Origin: Nocardioides sp. NBC_00368
GTDB lineage: Bacteria; Actinomycetota; Actinomycetes; Propionibacteriales; Nocardioidaceae
Reading direction: 5' to 3'
DNA length: 64,000 nt
Assembly: GCF_036090055.1 (NCBI RefSeq)
Contig: NZ_CP107970.1
Coordinates: 5,415,001-5,479,000, forward strand
Shown: positions 30,339 through 38,704 of the stretch, piece after piece
Layout of the letters: every line of letters begins with the position of its first letter
Position numbering within the stretch: the stretch's first letter is position 1
The notes under the pieces: model-generated
Told to the model about the DNA's origin: nothing
Database searches by the model: none
What the model saw: only the letters and a program-made list of their open reading frames with translations
Position numbers and translations under genes: made by a program

Positions 30339-30946
30339 CCTCGGACTCGATGACCGACGGCGTCTGGCTGGTCGTCGGCCTGGGCAACCCCGGGCCGACG
30401 TACGCCGGACACCGTCACAACATCGGCTACCTCGTCACCGACGAGCTGGCCAACCGGCTGGGCAGCAAGTGGCGTGCCCACAAGTCCGGCCGTGCTGACG
30501 TCGTGGAAGGGCGCCTCCGGGGTACGACCCCGGGGGTGCCCGGCCCACGCGTCGTCCTCGCACGTGCGAGGACCTACATGAACGAGTCCGGCGGACCGGT
30601 CAAGGCGCTCGCGACCTTCTACAAGGTCCAGCCCGACCACGTGATCGCCATCCACGACGAGCTCGACATCGCCTTCGACACGATGCGGGTCAAGCTGGGT
30701 GGCGGCGACAACGGCCACAACGGCCTCAAGTCGATGCGGTCCTCTCTCGGGACCGGCGACTTCCACCGGGTGCGCGTCGGCATCGGCCGCCCGCCCGGTC
30801 GCCAGGAGGTGCACGACTTCGTGCTCTCCAACTTCTCCACCACCGAGCGCAAGGTGCTGCCGTTCGTGGTCGACACGGCCGCCGACGCCATCGAGACGCT
30901 GATCACCGAGGGCCTGGAGAAGACCCAGCAGAAGTTCAACTCCTAG
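30335..30946 (+). CDS. pth: Peptidyl-tRNA hydrolase
   Basis: A 203-residue enzyme that releases peptides from prematurely dropped peptidyl-tRNA. LVVGLGNPGPTYAGHRHNIG contains the catalytic His28; TYMNESGG, IHDELDI and KLGGGDNGHNGLKS are the remaining active-site and tRNA-binding signatures. The GTG at 30335 overlaps the rplY stop; ATG at 30350 is an alternative start. Length is normal. Confidence 0.96.
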   Translation: MTSDSMTDGVWLVVGLGNPGPTYAGHRHNIGYLVTDELANRLGSKWRAHKSGRADVVEGRLRGTTPGVPGPRVVLARARTYMNESGGPVKALATFYKVQPDHVIAIHDELDIAFDTMRVKLGGGDNGHNGLKSMRSSLGTGDFHRVRVGIGRPPGRQEVHDFVLSNFSTTERKVLPFVVDTAADAIETLITEGLEKTQQKFNS

Positions 30947-30948
30947 GG

Positions 30949-31608
30949 TCAACCCCGAGGCCGCAGATACCGGTCGTACGCCGCGACCGCGGCCAGCTGG
31001 GACCCGACCCCGAACTTCCGCAGGATCGACTTCACCTGGGTCCGCACCGTCGTCTGCGCCACCCCGAAGCGTTCCGCGATCTGGGCGACGGGCGCCCCGT
31101 CGTACAGCAGCTCGAGCACCTCGCGCTCGCGCACGGTCAGTGAGCTGACGAGCCGGCGCATCCTCTCCAGCCCGTCCCGCATCAGGTGCCACTGCGCGAC
31201 CAGACCCTCGACCTCTGCGGGGGAGTGTCCCGCGCGACCCTCCGCGGCGTCGCGCAGCGATCCCTCGATCGTGTCCGAGTCGGCGTCGGCAGGCAGCACC
31301 TCGACCGCCCCGGCCTCGATCAGCGCACCCCACAGCCCACCGCGCGGAGCGGTGGTGAGCGCGACCCCCGGCAGACGTACGCCACGCACCAGCGCGCACA
31401 CCCGGTCGAGCTGCGCCCAGTCCTCGATGTCGGTGACGACCAACCAGACCGCGGGGTCGCCCAGGAGGAGGGAGGCCGGGTCCGCGTCGGTGGCAGCGGT
31501 CGCCGTCACGATGATGCCGCGCTCGTCGAGCGTGACCCTCACCGCGTCAAGGGTCATCGTCTCGTCCGCGGAGACAGCCACCCTGAGTCGTACGGTCGTG
31601 CCTGCCAT
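30949..31608 (-). CDS. LuxR/NarL-type regulator with degenerate receiver
   Basis: A 219-residue DNA-binding protein. The C-terminal HTH (LTVREREVLELLYDG, then TVRTQVKSILRKFGV) is clear. The N-terminal ~125 residues resemble a receiver fold but lack a convincing acidic pair (LRVAVSADET), so phosphorylation is doubtful. Its HTH is very like that of the response regulator at 32951-33643, suggesting duplication. ATG at 31608 is inferred; the longer frame upstream is intergenic. It diverges from the histidine kinase. Confidence 0.82.
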   Translation of the reverse strand: MAGTTVRLRVAVSADETMTLDAVRVTLDERGIIVTATAATDADPASLLLGDPAVWLVVTDIEDWAQLDRVCALVRGVRLPGVALTTAPRGGLWGALIEAGAVEVLPADADSDTIEGSLRDAAEGRAGHSPAEVEGLVAQWHLMRDGLERMRRLVSSLTVREREVLELLYDGAPVAQIAERFGVAQTTVRTQVKSILRKFGVGSQLAAVAAYDRYLRPRG

Positions 31609-31977
31609 GTCCGGTGCGCCGTTCGGTCGTCTCGGGCCCTGCCAGATATCCCTGGGGGTATACCCATTCTGGTGGTCGGGAGGCCCGTATCGGGAACCTG
31701 TTCTACGATCCCCCAAGTTTGGGGATGACCTGGGACAACGCTTCCCGCACTGTAGATTGCGGACGCCCCCGAAAATCTATGACTCCTCAATTCTCGGTAT
31801 TGGCCCGAAATGCGGTCGCGCGACGATAACGTGCTGATTACGTTTCCTTCAGCGAAGGATTCGGTCACAACATTCATATTGGGACGGCCCGACAAACTCG
31901 GGCTGGGGGAGCAGGGCCTGCACAAGGTCCGATCCGGGGACTCATACCTCACTGGCCGACCCGTCCTGGGGAGCAGT
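31609..31977. promoter_or_regulatory. 369-bp divergent regulatory region
   Basis: Gene-free stretch between the LuxR regulator and the histidine kinase. It contains the palindrome GGGTATACCC at 31656-31665 and the inverted repeat CCCCAA-GT-TTGGGG at 31711-31724, both candidate operators. It is less GC-rich than its surroundings at 31740-31880. No small gene is convincing. Confidence 0.45.
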
Positions 31978-32970
31978 ATGTCTACGTCCATTTTCAAGCG
32001 GATCAACTCGGGTTGGTTAACCACCGCGTACGCAACCACGACCGCCGTCTTCATCGGCGTCCAGAGTTTTCTCATCGCCGTCCTTCAAGGTCCCTGGGTC
32101 TCCTTCCACACCCACGGAGCACTCCTCTGGGTCCTTCTCACCACCATCGTCGTCGCCACGTCGCTGGCGGCGTCCGCGGGTCTCGTGCACGGTGCCGTAC
32201 GCATCTACCGGCGCGTGTGCGCGGCGGAGGCGAAGGCGGCCGACGAGATCTACCTCGACCTGCTCAGCGCGCGGGAGACGCAGCGTCTCCAGCGGGCCCG
32301 GATGCACGAGGTGACCTCGACCCTCGCCGGCGTCCGCTCGGCCAGCGAGCTGCTGTGCAACTCCGAGACGCTCGACCCGGAGCGCCGGGTGGCGATGCTG
32401 ACCATGATGGGCAGCGAGCTCAGGCGCCTGGAGCGCCTCGTCCGGGCCCACCGCGGCGGCGCCGACACGATGCCGGTCGACAACGGCGTGATCGATGTCG
32501 ACGCGGTGATCCACAACCTCGCCCTGGCCCACGAGGCCAGCGGCACCACGGTCGTCCACCATCCCAGCAACGCGCTCGCCACCGGCAGCTCGGACGCGGC
32601 GGCGGAGATCGTCAACATTCTTCTCGACAACGCGGCCAAGCACGGCTCCGGCGCTGTCGAGGTCGTGGTCCGGCACGAGCCGGGCGAGTCCGGCCAGATG
32701 GTCGTCGTCGAGGTCTCCGACGACGGCCCCGGAGTCGCCCCCGAGGTTCGCGACCGGATCTTCGAGTGGGGCGTCCGTGGTCCGGACTCGGCCGGCCAGG
32801 GAATCGGGCTCAACGAAGCCCGCACCGTTGCCGAGCGGATGGGCGGCTCGCTCCGCCTCGCCGCCGGGGAACGCACGACCTTCGTGGTCACCCTTCCCAG
32901 TGCAGTGATCGAACGCTCCGAGATCGGGGCTGAGCAGGAAGGCGCCTCCGATGGCGTTGTCGCCGCGTAG
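31978..32970 (+). CDS. Membrane sensor histidine kinase
   Basis: A 330-residue kinase with two membrane helices (residues ~12-35 and ~45-75). The dimerisation helix ARMHEVTSTLAGVRSASELL carries the likely phospho-His, and HATPase_c has EIVNILLDNAAKHGSG (N box), VSDDGPGV (G1) and GQGIGLNEA (G2). There is almost no extracytoplasmic loop, so it probably senses the membrane or a partner. ATG 31978 has GGGGAG upstream. It overlaps the response regulator gene by 20 bp, forming a two-component pair. Confidence 0.85.
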   Translation: MSTSIFKRINSGWLTTAYATTTAVFIGVQSFLIAVLQGPWVSFHTHGALLWVLLTTIVVATSLAASAGLVHGAVRIYRRVCAAEAKAADEIYLDLLSARETQRLQRARMHEVTSTLAGVRSASELLCNSETLDPERRVAMLTMMGSELRRLERLVRAHRGGADTMPVDNGVIDVDAVIHNLALAHEASGTTVVHHPSNALATGSSDAAAEIVNILLDNAAKHGSGAVEVVVRHEPGESGQMVVVEVSDDGPGVAPEVRDRIFEWGVRGPDSAGQGIGLNEARTVAERMGGSLRLAAGERTTFVVTLPSAVIERSEIGAEQEGASDGVVAA

Positions 32971-33643
32971 CCAGTACCGAGTCGTCATCGTCGAGGACCA
33001 CGTCCTCTTCGCCGAGTCGCTCGAGCTCGCCGTCTCGATGGAGGGATACGACGTACGCCGCATCCCGATGCCCAGCGAGCCCGTCTCCACCGCCACGATG
33101 GTCTCCGTCGTGCTCCGCAACAAGCCGAAGGTCGTGCTCCTCGATCTCGACCTGGGCCGCTACGGCGACGGGGTGCGCCTCATCGAGCCGCTCGCCAAGG
33201 CCGGCGTCGACGTGGTCGTGGTGACCGGGGCGATCGAGGAGGCGCGCTGGGGGCAGGCGCTGCGCAACGGCGCCCGCACGGTGCTGTCCAAGTCGCGCCC
33301 GCTCGGAGAGATCCTGGGCACCGTACGGCGGCTCTACCAGGGCGCCTGCGTGCTCGCGGTCAGCGACCGCGAGCGGCTGATCCGGATCTGGTTCGAGCGC
33401 CAGCACGAGGTCGCCGAGCTGAGCCGCCGCATCGAGCTGCTCACCAAGCGTGAGTCGCAGGTGCTCGGTCACCTGATGCTCGGCCGCACCGTCCACGAGA
33501 TCGCCGTCATCGGTGTCGTCTCCGAGGCGACCGTGCGTACGCAGGTGAAGTCCATCCTCGCCAAGCTCCAGGTCACCTCCCAGATCGCGGCGGTCGGTCT
33601 CGCTCACCGCCTCGGCTGGCGCTCGCCCCAGTCGCTGGAGTGA
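32951..33643 (+). CDS. LuxR/NarL-family response regulator
   Basis: A 230-residue regulator. The receiver has the acidic pair in VVIVEDHVLF, the phospho-Asp in VVLLDLDLGRYGDG, and the Lys in TVLSKSRPL. The C-terminal HTH is LLTKRESQVLGHLMLG followed by TVRTQVKSILAKLQVTSQIA. It overlaps the upstream kinase gene. The next gene is a polyprenyl-phosphate sugar transferase, so control of surface polysaccharide is a reasonable guess. Confidence 0.88.
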   Translation: MALSPRSQYRVVIVEDHVLFAESLELAVSMEGYDVRRIPMPSEPVSTATMVSVVLRNKPKVVLLDLDLGRYGDGVRLIEPLAKAGVDVVVVTGAIEEARWGQALRNGARTVLSKSRPLGEILGTVRRLYQGACVLAVSDRERLIRIWFERQHEVAELSRRIELLTKRESQVLGHLMLGRTVHEIAVIGVVSEATVRTQVKSILAKLQVTSQIAAVGLAHRLGWRSPQSLE

Positions 33644-33647
33644 GTCG

Positions 33648-33663
33648 ACTGGTCTGGACCAGT
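33648..33663. terminator. Short hairpin after the response regulator
   Basis: ACTGGTC-TG-GACCAGT begins 4 bp after the stop codon at 33643. A related half-site, GGTCT followed by ACC, recurs near 33685. It could be a weak terminator or an operator before the sugar transferase. Confidence 0.3.
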
Positions 33664-33782
33664 GGGTTCCGGTTCCCTCATTTGGTCTAACCGGACCCCC
33701 ATCGGCCCCCACCGACCGCCTTCGTCCCGCATTGTTCTGGCATGAAGTAGCGTCCGGGCGCCCAGCACCATGGGGGAGATGA

Positions 33783-35129
33783 ATGACGATAGAGCTGGCG
33801 TCGGTGGAGACAGTAGTCCCGCTCGACATCAACCGCCGGAGGGTGTCCGCCAAGGCACCCTCCCTTCGGTTGCAGGCCTCGATGCTCGACGGGCTCGCAT
33901 TGATGGTCCTGGCGCCGCTTCTCGTGGGACAGGAGATCGCCCACGCGCTCGTGTGGGGGCTGGTCTGGGGTCTGGCCACCAGGATCACCGCGCCGAAGAT
34001 CCTGCCCGGTGCCGAGCGCCTGCGGGCGACGGTCTCGGGGGTCTTCAAGGCGTTCATGGCGATGAGCATGGCGACCTGGCTGCTGGGTGCGGTGGTCGAG
34101 CTGCCGCAGGCCCAGCTGGTCGTGCAGACGATCCTGGGTCTGGTGACCGCGCTCGCGTTCCGGGTGGTGGGCTACATCTTCAGCTCGCGGCCACGCAACC
34201 CGCTGCGGGTCGTCGTGGTGGAGGCGGCTCATGACCACGGCCCGATCCCGGAGTGGACCCACCGGCTCAGCGGCGGCCTGATGGAGGCCGCGGCGGTCTG
34301 CCGCGCCGACGGGCTCTCCGGCGCGATCGCCTCGGTCGCCCCCGACGCCGTGCTGGTCGTTCCCGGGCCCGACCTCGCCGGCCGCGAGATCCAGCGGCTG
34401 GCCTGGACGAGCGAGTCCTTCGGGCTCCCGCTGCTGGTCAGCACCCGGATGCAGGACGTGACCCCGCAGCGTACGTCCTCGATGAGGCTCGGCTCGATGA
34501 CCCTTCTCTACGTCGACGAGGCCCTGCGAGCCCGGCTGACCCGGGTCGCCAAGTACGTGTGGGAGTGGCTGGCCGCGGTGGCCGCCGCGACCGTGCTGCT
34601 CCCGGTCTTCCTGACCATGGCGGTCGTGATCAAGCTCGACTCACCGGGGCCGGTCTTCTTCCGGCAGGTGCGGGTGGGCCGCAACGGCAAGCAGTTCCGG
34701 ATCTGGAAGTTCCGCACCATGGTCGTCGACGCGGAGTCGCTGCTGCGCACGCTCGACCACCGCCCTGGACACGTGCTCTTCAAGCTTCGCGCCGACCCGC
34801 GGGTGACCCGGGTGGGGCGGGTGCTGCGGAAGTACTCCCTCGACGAGCTGCCCCAGCTGTTCAACATCGTCCTGGGCCAGATGTCGCTGGTGGGGCCGAG
34901 GCCTGGACTGCCGAGCGAGGTGGCCATGTACGATCGGGACTCTCATCGCCGACTCGCAGTTGCTCCCGGTCTGACCGGGCTGTGGCAGGTCTCGGGGCGT
35001 TCGGATCTTTCCTGGGAGGACACGGTCCGGCTCGACCTGGACTATGTCGACAACTGGACACTTCTGCGGGACTTCGGGATCGTCGTTCGTACGGTAAAAG
35101 CCGTTGTGCGTGGCTCTGGCGCCTACTAG
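33783..35129 (+). CDS. Polyprenyl-phosphate sugar-1-phosphate transferase (WcaJ/WbaP type)
   Basis: A 448-residue membrane enzyme that starts glycan assembly by moving a hexose-1-phosphate onto undecaprenyl phosphate. The N-terminal half has several helices and a nucleotide-fold-like soluble region. The C-terminal ~200 residues are the catalytic bacterial sugar transferase domain: LDSPGPVFFRQVRVGRNGK, FRIWKFRTMVVDAE, LRKYSLDELPQLFNI, MSLVGPRPGLPSE and VAPGLTGLWQVSGRSD. GGGGGAG upstream of the ATG is a strong ribosome binding site. The sugar is unknown. Confidence 0.93.
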   Translation: MTIELASVETVVPLDINRRRVSAKAPSLRLQASMLDGLALMVLAPLLVGQEIAHALVWGLVWGLATRITAPKILPGAERLRATVSGVFKAFMAMSMATWLLGAVVELPQAQLVVQTILGLVTALAFRVVGYIFSSRPRNPLRVVVVEAAHDHGPIPEWTHRLSGGLMEAAAVCRADGLSGAIASVAPDAVLVVPGPDLAGREIQRLAWTSESFGLPLLVSTRMQDVTPQRTSSMRLGSMTLLYVDEALRARLTRVAKYVWEWLAAVAAATVLLPVFLTMAVVIKLDSPGPVFFRQVRVGRNGKQFRIWKFRTMVVDAESLLRTLDHRPGHVLFKLRADPRVTRVGRVLRKYSLDELPQLFNIVLGQMSLVGPRPGLPSEVAMYDRDSHRRLAVAPGLTGLWQVSGRSDLSWEDTVRLDLDYVDNWTLLRDFGIVVRTVKAVVRGSGAY

Positions 35130-35211
35130 TGAGTGTCCCCTAAACTCCCTGGCCGTTGTGTGAGCAACCCAACACGAATGAACAACTGGATCCTCGACGG
35201 GAACGTCCCCC

Positions 35212-37284
35212 ATGCAAACCTCCCCCCACCCCAAGATTGCCGGCCGATATGAGCTGCACCGCCTGATCGGGCGAGGCGGTATGGGCGAGGTATGGCAGGC
35301 CATGGACCTCACCCTGCAGCGCTGGGTCGCGGTCAAGGTCGTGAGGACGTCGGCCGACCCGACCATGATCGAGCGGTTCCGTCGCGAGTCGCTCTCGACC
35401 GCGGCCGCCAGCCACCCCGGGACCGTGCAGGTGCACGACGCCGGGATCGAGCGCACCGGCAACGGGCCGATGGCCTTCCTCGTCATGGAGCTCCTGACCG
35501 GTCCCGACCTCGGCGAACGCCTGCGCTCGCACGGCCCGCTGATCGCCCGGGAGGCCGGCGAGGTCATCGTCCAGGCCGCGCGGACGCTCGCCGCCGTCCA
35601 CGGCCAGGGGATCGTCCACCGCGACATCAAGCCCTCCAACCTCGTCTACGACAGCGACCGCCGGATCAGGATCGTCGACTTCGGGATCGCTCAGCTCGCC
35701 CGGCTGGGCGACCAGCGGCTGACCTCCACCCACGACGTCGTCGGGAGCCTCGGCTACCTCTCTCCCGAGCGCGGCTCAGGTGGTGAGGTCGGGCCGGCGA
35801 GCGACATCTACTCGCTGGGCTGTGTCTTCTACGAGATGCTCACCGGCCGCACCCCCTACTCCGGCGGTGCCCCGGCGACGATGGTCTACCAGCACGCCAC
35901 CGCGCCGATCCCGCGGGTCAGCAGCATGGTCCAGGTGCCGGGGATCATCGACGACCTGGTCGCGATGATGATGGCCAAGGAGCCCCAGCAGCGGCCGAGC
36001 GCGCAGGACGTCGTCGCGGTGCTCACCGGCTCCGGTCCGTTGCCGGTCTTCGACGCGCAGGTGCCCCGGCAGCGCGCGACGCACGCGTCCGGTCCGATCA
36101 GCACATCCGGTGCCTTCAAGGCGTACGCCGGCAGCGGCTCGTTCCCGGCCGCGGCCGCCACCGGGTCGACCGGTGGGTTCTCCACGATCGGCGCGAGCGG
36201 TCCGATCCCGACCGGCGGGGCGCGGGCGGCAGAGCGGCCCGGTGCTGGCCGCCGGGCGGTGAGCATCCTGCTGGCGATCGCCCTGCTCGGTGTGGCCGTC
36301 GGCGGCTGGGCGACGTTCGCCGCCTTCCAGAACGCCTCGGAGACGGGCCGGGCGGCCGCGCTCAGCGAGTCGCTCCCGGAGACCATCGAGCTCGCCGTCG
36401 ACGTGATCTTCGAGCGGGACGCGCTGCAGCCGGTCGCGCAGGCGCCGGTCAACGTACGCTCCACCTACCTGCACACCACCGACATCGCGGTCGAGGAGTG
36501 GCAGACCGCGTCGGCCGAGATCGACGTCGACGGCGACGCCGAGCTGCGCACGCTCCATCACGACATCACCGAGGTGCTCGCCGACTTCGAGCTCTACCGG
36601 ACCGAGATGCAGGAGGGTGACAAGGCCAGCCAGGACGCCGCCCGCGAGGTCTACACGGGCCTGGCCAGCAACCTGCTGATGCTCGCCGCGCAGCTGCCGG
36701 AGCTCGAGGACGACGAGACCGCCGACCAGATCCGCAACCTCAGCAACCTGACCGCGGCGGCGGAGGCCTTCAGCATCGAGCGCGAGCTCATGGTCGTGGC
36801 GCTGTCCGAGAACGAGATCGACACCAAGTCGGTCAAGGACCTCACCGACGCCGAGGCGGCGTGGGTGAAGGCGTCCTCGGCGTTCTACTCGGGAGCCTCG
36901 CCCGAGCTGCAGGCCGAGCTCGACCGGGTCTCCGACGGCACCTTCGACAAAGGCTCGGGCGCGATGATGGTGCAGCGTACGGTCCGCGACGTCGCCGCCA
37001 AGGGCAGCATCGAGGGGGTCGCCAAGGAGATGCGGGCCGCGTCGAAGGGGGAGCCGATCGTACGCACCTGGTCCGACGGCGCCGTGGAATACATCCAGGG
37101 CCTTCGCGAGGTCATCCTGAAGTCGACCGAGACCATGGCCGACGCGGTCACCGACGAGCACGAGCGCGCCAAGACCGGGCTGATCCTGCGTGCGGTGCTC
37201 ACCGGAGTGGCGCTGGTCGCCGCGATCGGGCTCGGCTTGGGGCTGTATCGGGCTCAGTATCGGTCCGGTCGCAGGTCTCGCTAG
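35212..37284 (+). CDS. Membrane Ser/Thr protein kinase with NIT-like extracytoplasmic sensor
   Basis: A 690-residue kinase. The Hanks-type domain (1-275) has the glycine loop GRGGMGEVW, Lys42 in VAVKVV, HRDIKPSN and DFGIAQ. After a Ser/Gly-rich linker, one helix (ILLAIALLGVAVGGWATFAAF) crosses the membrane. A ~280-residue all-helical extracytoplasmic region follows, resembling nitrate/nitrite-sensing (NIT) domains (SLPETIELAVDVIFERDALQ; AEAFSIERELMVVALSENE), and a second helix (GVALVAAIGLGLGLY) ends the protein. PASTA repeats are absent. The NIT assignment is by pattern; the ligand is unknown. Confidence 0.88.
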   Translation: MQTSPHPKIAGRYELHRLIGRGGMGEVWQAMDLTLQRWVAVKVVRTSADPTMIERFRRESLSTAAASHPGTVQVHDAGIERTGNGPMAFLVMELLTGPDLGERLRSHGPLIAREAGEVIVQAARTLAAVHGQGIVHRDIKPSNLVYDSDRRIRIVDFGIAQLARLGDQRLTSTHDVVGSLGYLSPERGSGGEVGPASDIYSLGCVFYEMLTGRTPYSGGAPATMVYQHATAPIPRVSSMVQVPGIIDDLVAMMMAKEPQQRPSAQDVVAVLTGSGPLPVFDAQVPRQRATHASGPISTSGAFKAYAGSGSFPAAAATGSTGGFSTIGASGPIPTGGARAAERPGAGRRAVSILLAIALLGVAVGGWATFAAFQNASETGRAAALSESLPETIELAVDVIFERDALQPVAQAPVNVRSTYLHTTDIAVEEWQTASAEIDVDGDAELRTLHHDITEVLADFELYRTEMQEGDKASQDAAREVYTGLASNLLMLAAQLPELEDDETADQIRNLSNLTAAAEAFSIERELMVVALSENEIDTKSVKDLTDAEAAWVKASSAFYSGASPELQAELDRVSDGTFDKGSGAMMVQRTVRDVAAKGSIEGVAKEMRAASKGEPIVRTWSDGAVEYIQGLREVILKSTETMADAVTDEHERAKTGLILRAVLTGVALVAAIGLGLGLYRAQYRSGRRSR

Positions 37285-37287
37285 AGT
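37282..37287 (+). promoter_or_regulatory. -10 box TAGAGT of cysQ (leaderless)
   Basis: TAGAGT followed by 7 nt and GTG at 37295. It overlaps the stop codon of the kinase gene. Confidence 0.5.
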
Positions 37288-37294
37288 GCCGCGG

Positions 37295-38095
37295 GTGACC
37301 TTTGATGCGCCCACGCCCGAGATCCTCGCCTCCGACCACCTGCTGGCCGCCTGGCTGGCCGAGACCGCCGGTCGCCGACTGCTCGAGGTGCGCGCCACCT
37401 CCGGCCTCGAGGGCAAGGAGCTCAAGGACGCCGGCGACCTGGCCGCCCACGAGCTGCTGATGAAGCTCGTCGCCGAGTACCGTCCCGAGGACGGGGTCCT
37501 GTCCGAGGAGGGCAAGGACTCCAAGGAGCGGCTCACCAAGGACCGCGTCTGGATCATCGACCCGCTCGACGGCACCCGGGAGTTCTCCGAGCCGCCGCGC
37601 GACGACTGGGCCGTGCACGTCGCCCTGTGGGGCTCCTCCAACGGTGGTGAGCTGATCGCCGGTGCGGTCGCTCAGCCGGCGCTCGCGGACGCGTCCGTGC
37701 AGAGCACCTTCCACACCGGCGCGGCCCCGCTCGTGCCGCCCTCGACCTCGCCCCGTCCCCGGATCGCCGTCTCCCGCAGCCGCCCGCCGGCGTTCGTCGA
37801 GGCGCTGGCGGAGGAGCTCGGCGCCGAGCTCGTGCCGATGGGATCGGCCGGCGTGAAGATGATGTCGGTCGTGCGCGACATCTCCGATGCGTACGTCCAC
37901 GCGGGTGGGCAGTACGAGTGGGACTCCGCCGCTCCCGTGGCCGTCGCCGCCGCGGCCGGGCTGTTCACCTCGCGCATCGACGGGTCGCCGCTGCGCTACA
38001 ACCAGGACGACGTCTACCTGCCTGATGTGATCGTGTGCCGGCCTGAGCTTTCCGAGCAGATTCTCTCGTTCATCAAGCGGCACGGGGTGGAGTGA
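37295..38095 (+). CDS. cysQ: 3'(2'),5'-bisphosphate nucleotidase, CysQ/IMPase family
   Basis: A 266-residue magnesium-dependent phosphatase. LSEEGKDSKERL supplies the first metal-binding Glu and WIIDPLDGTREFSE is the diagnostic DPxDGT motif; QYEWDSAAPVAVAAAAG provides the last Asp. TREF rather than TxNF points to CysQ-type PAP phosphatase rather than inositol monophosphatase. It would hydrolyse PAP from sulfate assimilation. GTG 37295 is leaderless. Confidence 0.9.
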   Translation: MTFDAPTPEILASDHLLAAWLAETAGRRLLEVRATSGLEGKELKDAGDLAAHELLMKLVAEYRPEDGVLSEEGKDSKERLTKDRVWIIDPLDGTREFSEPPRDDWAVHVALWGSSNGGELIAGAVAQPALADASVQSTFHTGAAPLVPPSTSPRPRIAVSRSRPPAFVEALAEELGAELVPMGSAGVKMMSVVRDISDAYVHAGGQYEWDSAAPVAVAAAAGLFTSRIDGSPLRYNQDDVYLPDVIVCRPELSEQILSFIKRHGVE

Positions 38096-38154
38096 CGCGG
38101 CTCCGGCCGTCTTGGTTTCGCCGCGGTTCGCGACTGTGTTTTCGTCGGCTGTGG

Positions 38155-38289
38155 GCCGCCGACCCGTTCTCGAGTGTTTCTCGACCTGGCCCGGAGTAAA
38201 GGACGGCCTTCGGCCGCCGGCTACGCCGGTCGCCTTCGGCGATCCTTGACACCGGACCATGTCGAGAAAGATTTGGCTGGCTATCGGGG
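38155..38289 (-). repeat. ~130-bp dispersed repeat, copy 1 (left arm of inverted pair)
   Basis: Shares long identical blocks with the reverse complement of 38507-38637: GCCGCCGACCCGTT, CCGGAGTAAAGGACGGCC, TTCGGCCGCCGGCT, TCCTTGACACCGG and TTGGCTGGCTATCGGG. It begins 59 bp after cysQ. A third partial copy lies at 25908-26001. Confidence 0.8.
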
Positions 38290-38506
38290 CGGCGGCCCGG
38301 GTGTGGCCGAGGGGTCATCGCTCCTCGGGAGGTGGGCGCTCCACGGTGAACGAAAATTCATTCACCCCGGTATGCCGAACGAATTTTCATTCGCCCCCCG
38401 CCACCGACCGCCCCACGGCGATCTCGGAGTGAACGAACATTCATTCACCCCTCAGACCCCAAGCCCCTCCCCAACCCAGATAGCCGCGCCAAACCCCTGC
38501 CGCCGA
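38290..38506. promoter_or_regulatory. Spacer with three operator-like palindromes
   Basis: Between the repeat arms lie three copies of a near-palindrome: GTGAACGAAAATTCATTCAC (38346-38365), CGAACGAATTTTCATTCG (38376-38393) and GTGAACGAACATTCATTCAC (38429-38448). The consensus GAACGAAnnTTCATTC resembles TetR-family operators. AT-rich cores stand out in this GC-rich DNA. No adjacent regulator gene exists, and no gene is evident in 38096-38704. Confidence 0.6.
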
Positions 38507-38637
38507 CCCGATAGCCAGCCAAAATTCTCGCCGACGGCCGGTGTCAAGGACCGCGAAGCGGCCGGCGAAGCCGGCGGCCGAAGGCCGTCCTTTACTCCGG
38601 ACGGCGGCGAGAACACCCTCCGTAACGGGTCGGCGGC
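38507..38637 (+). repeat. ~130-bp dispersed repeat, copy 2 (right arm of inverted pair)
   Basis: The inverted partner of 38155-38289, ending GAGAACACCCTCCGTAACGG then GTCGGCGGC. Its end matches the copy at 25908-26001 best. The arms could pair into a ~130-bp stem with a ~217-nt loop. Confidence 0.8.
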
Positions 38638-38704
38638 AGACACCAACCCCAAAACACACCAACCCGCCGACGCGCAAGAACAAAGTCAGCGCCGCACAAG
38701 AAGC

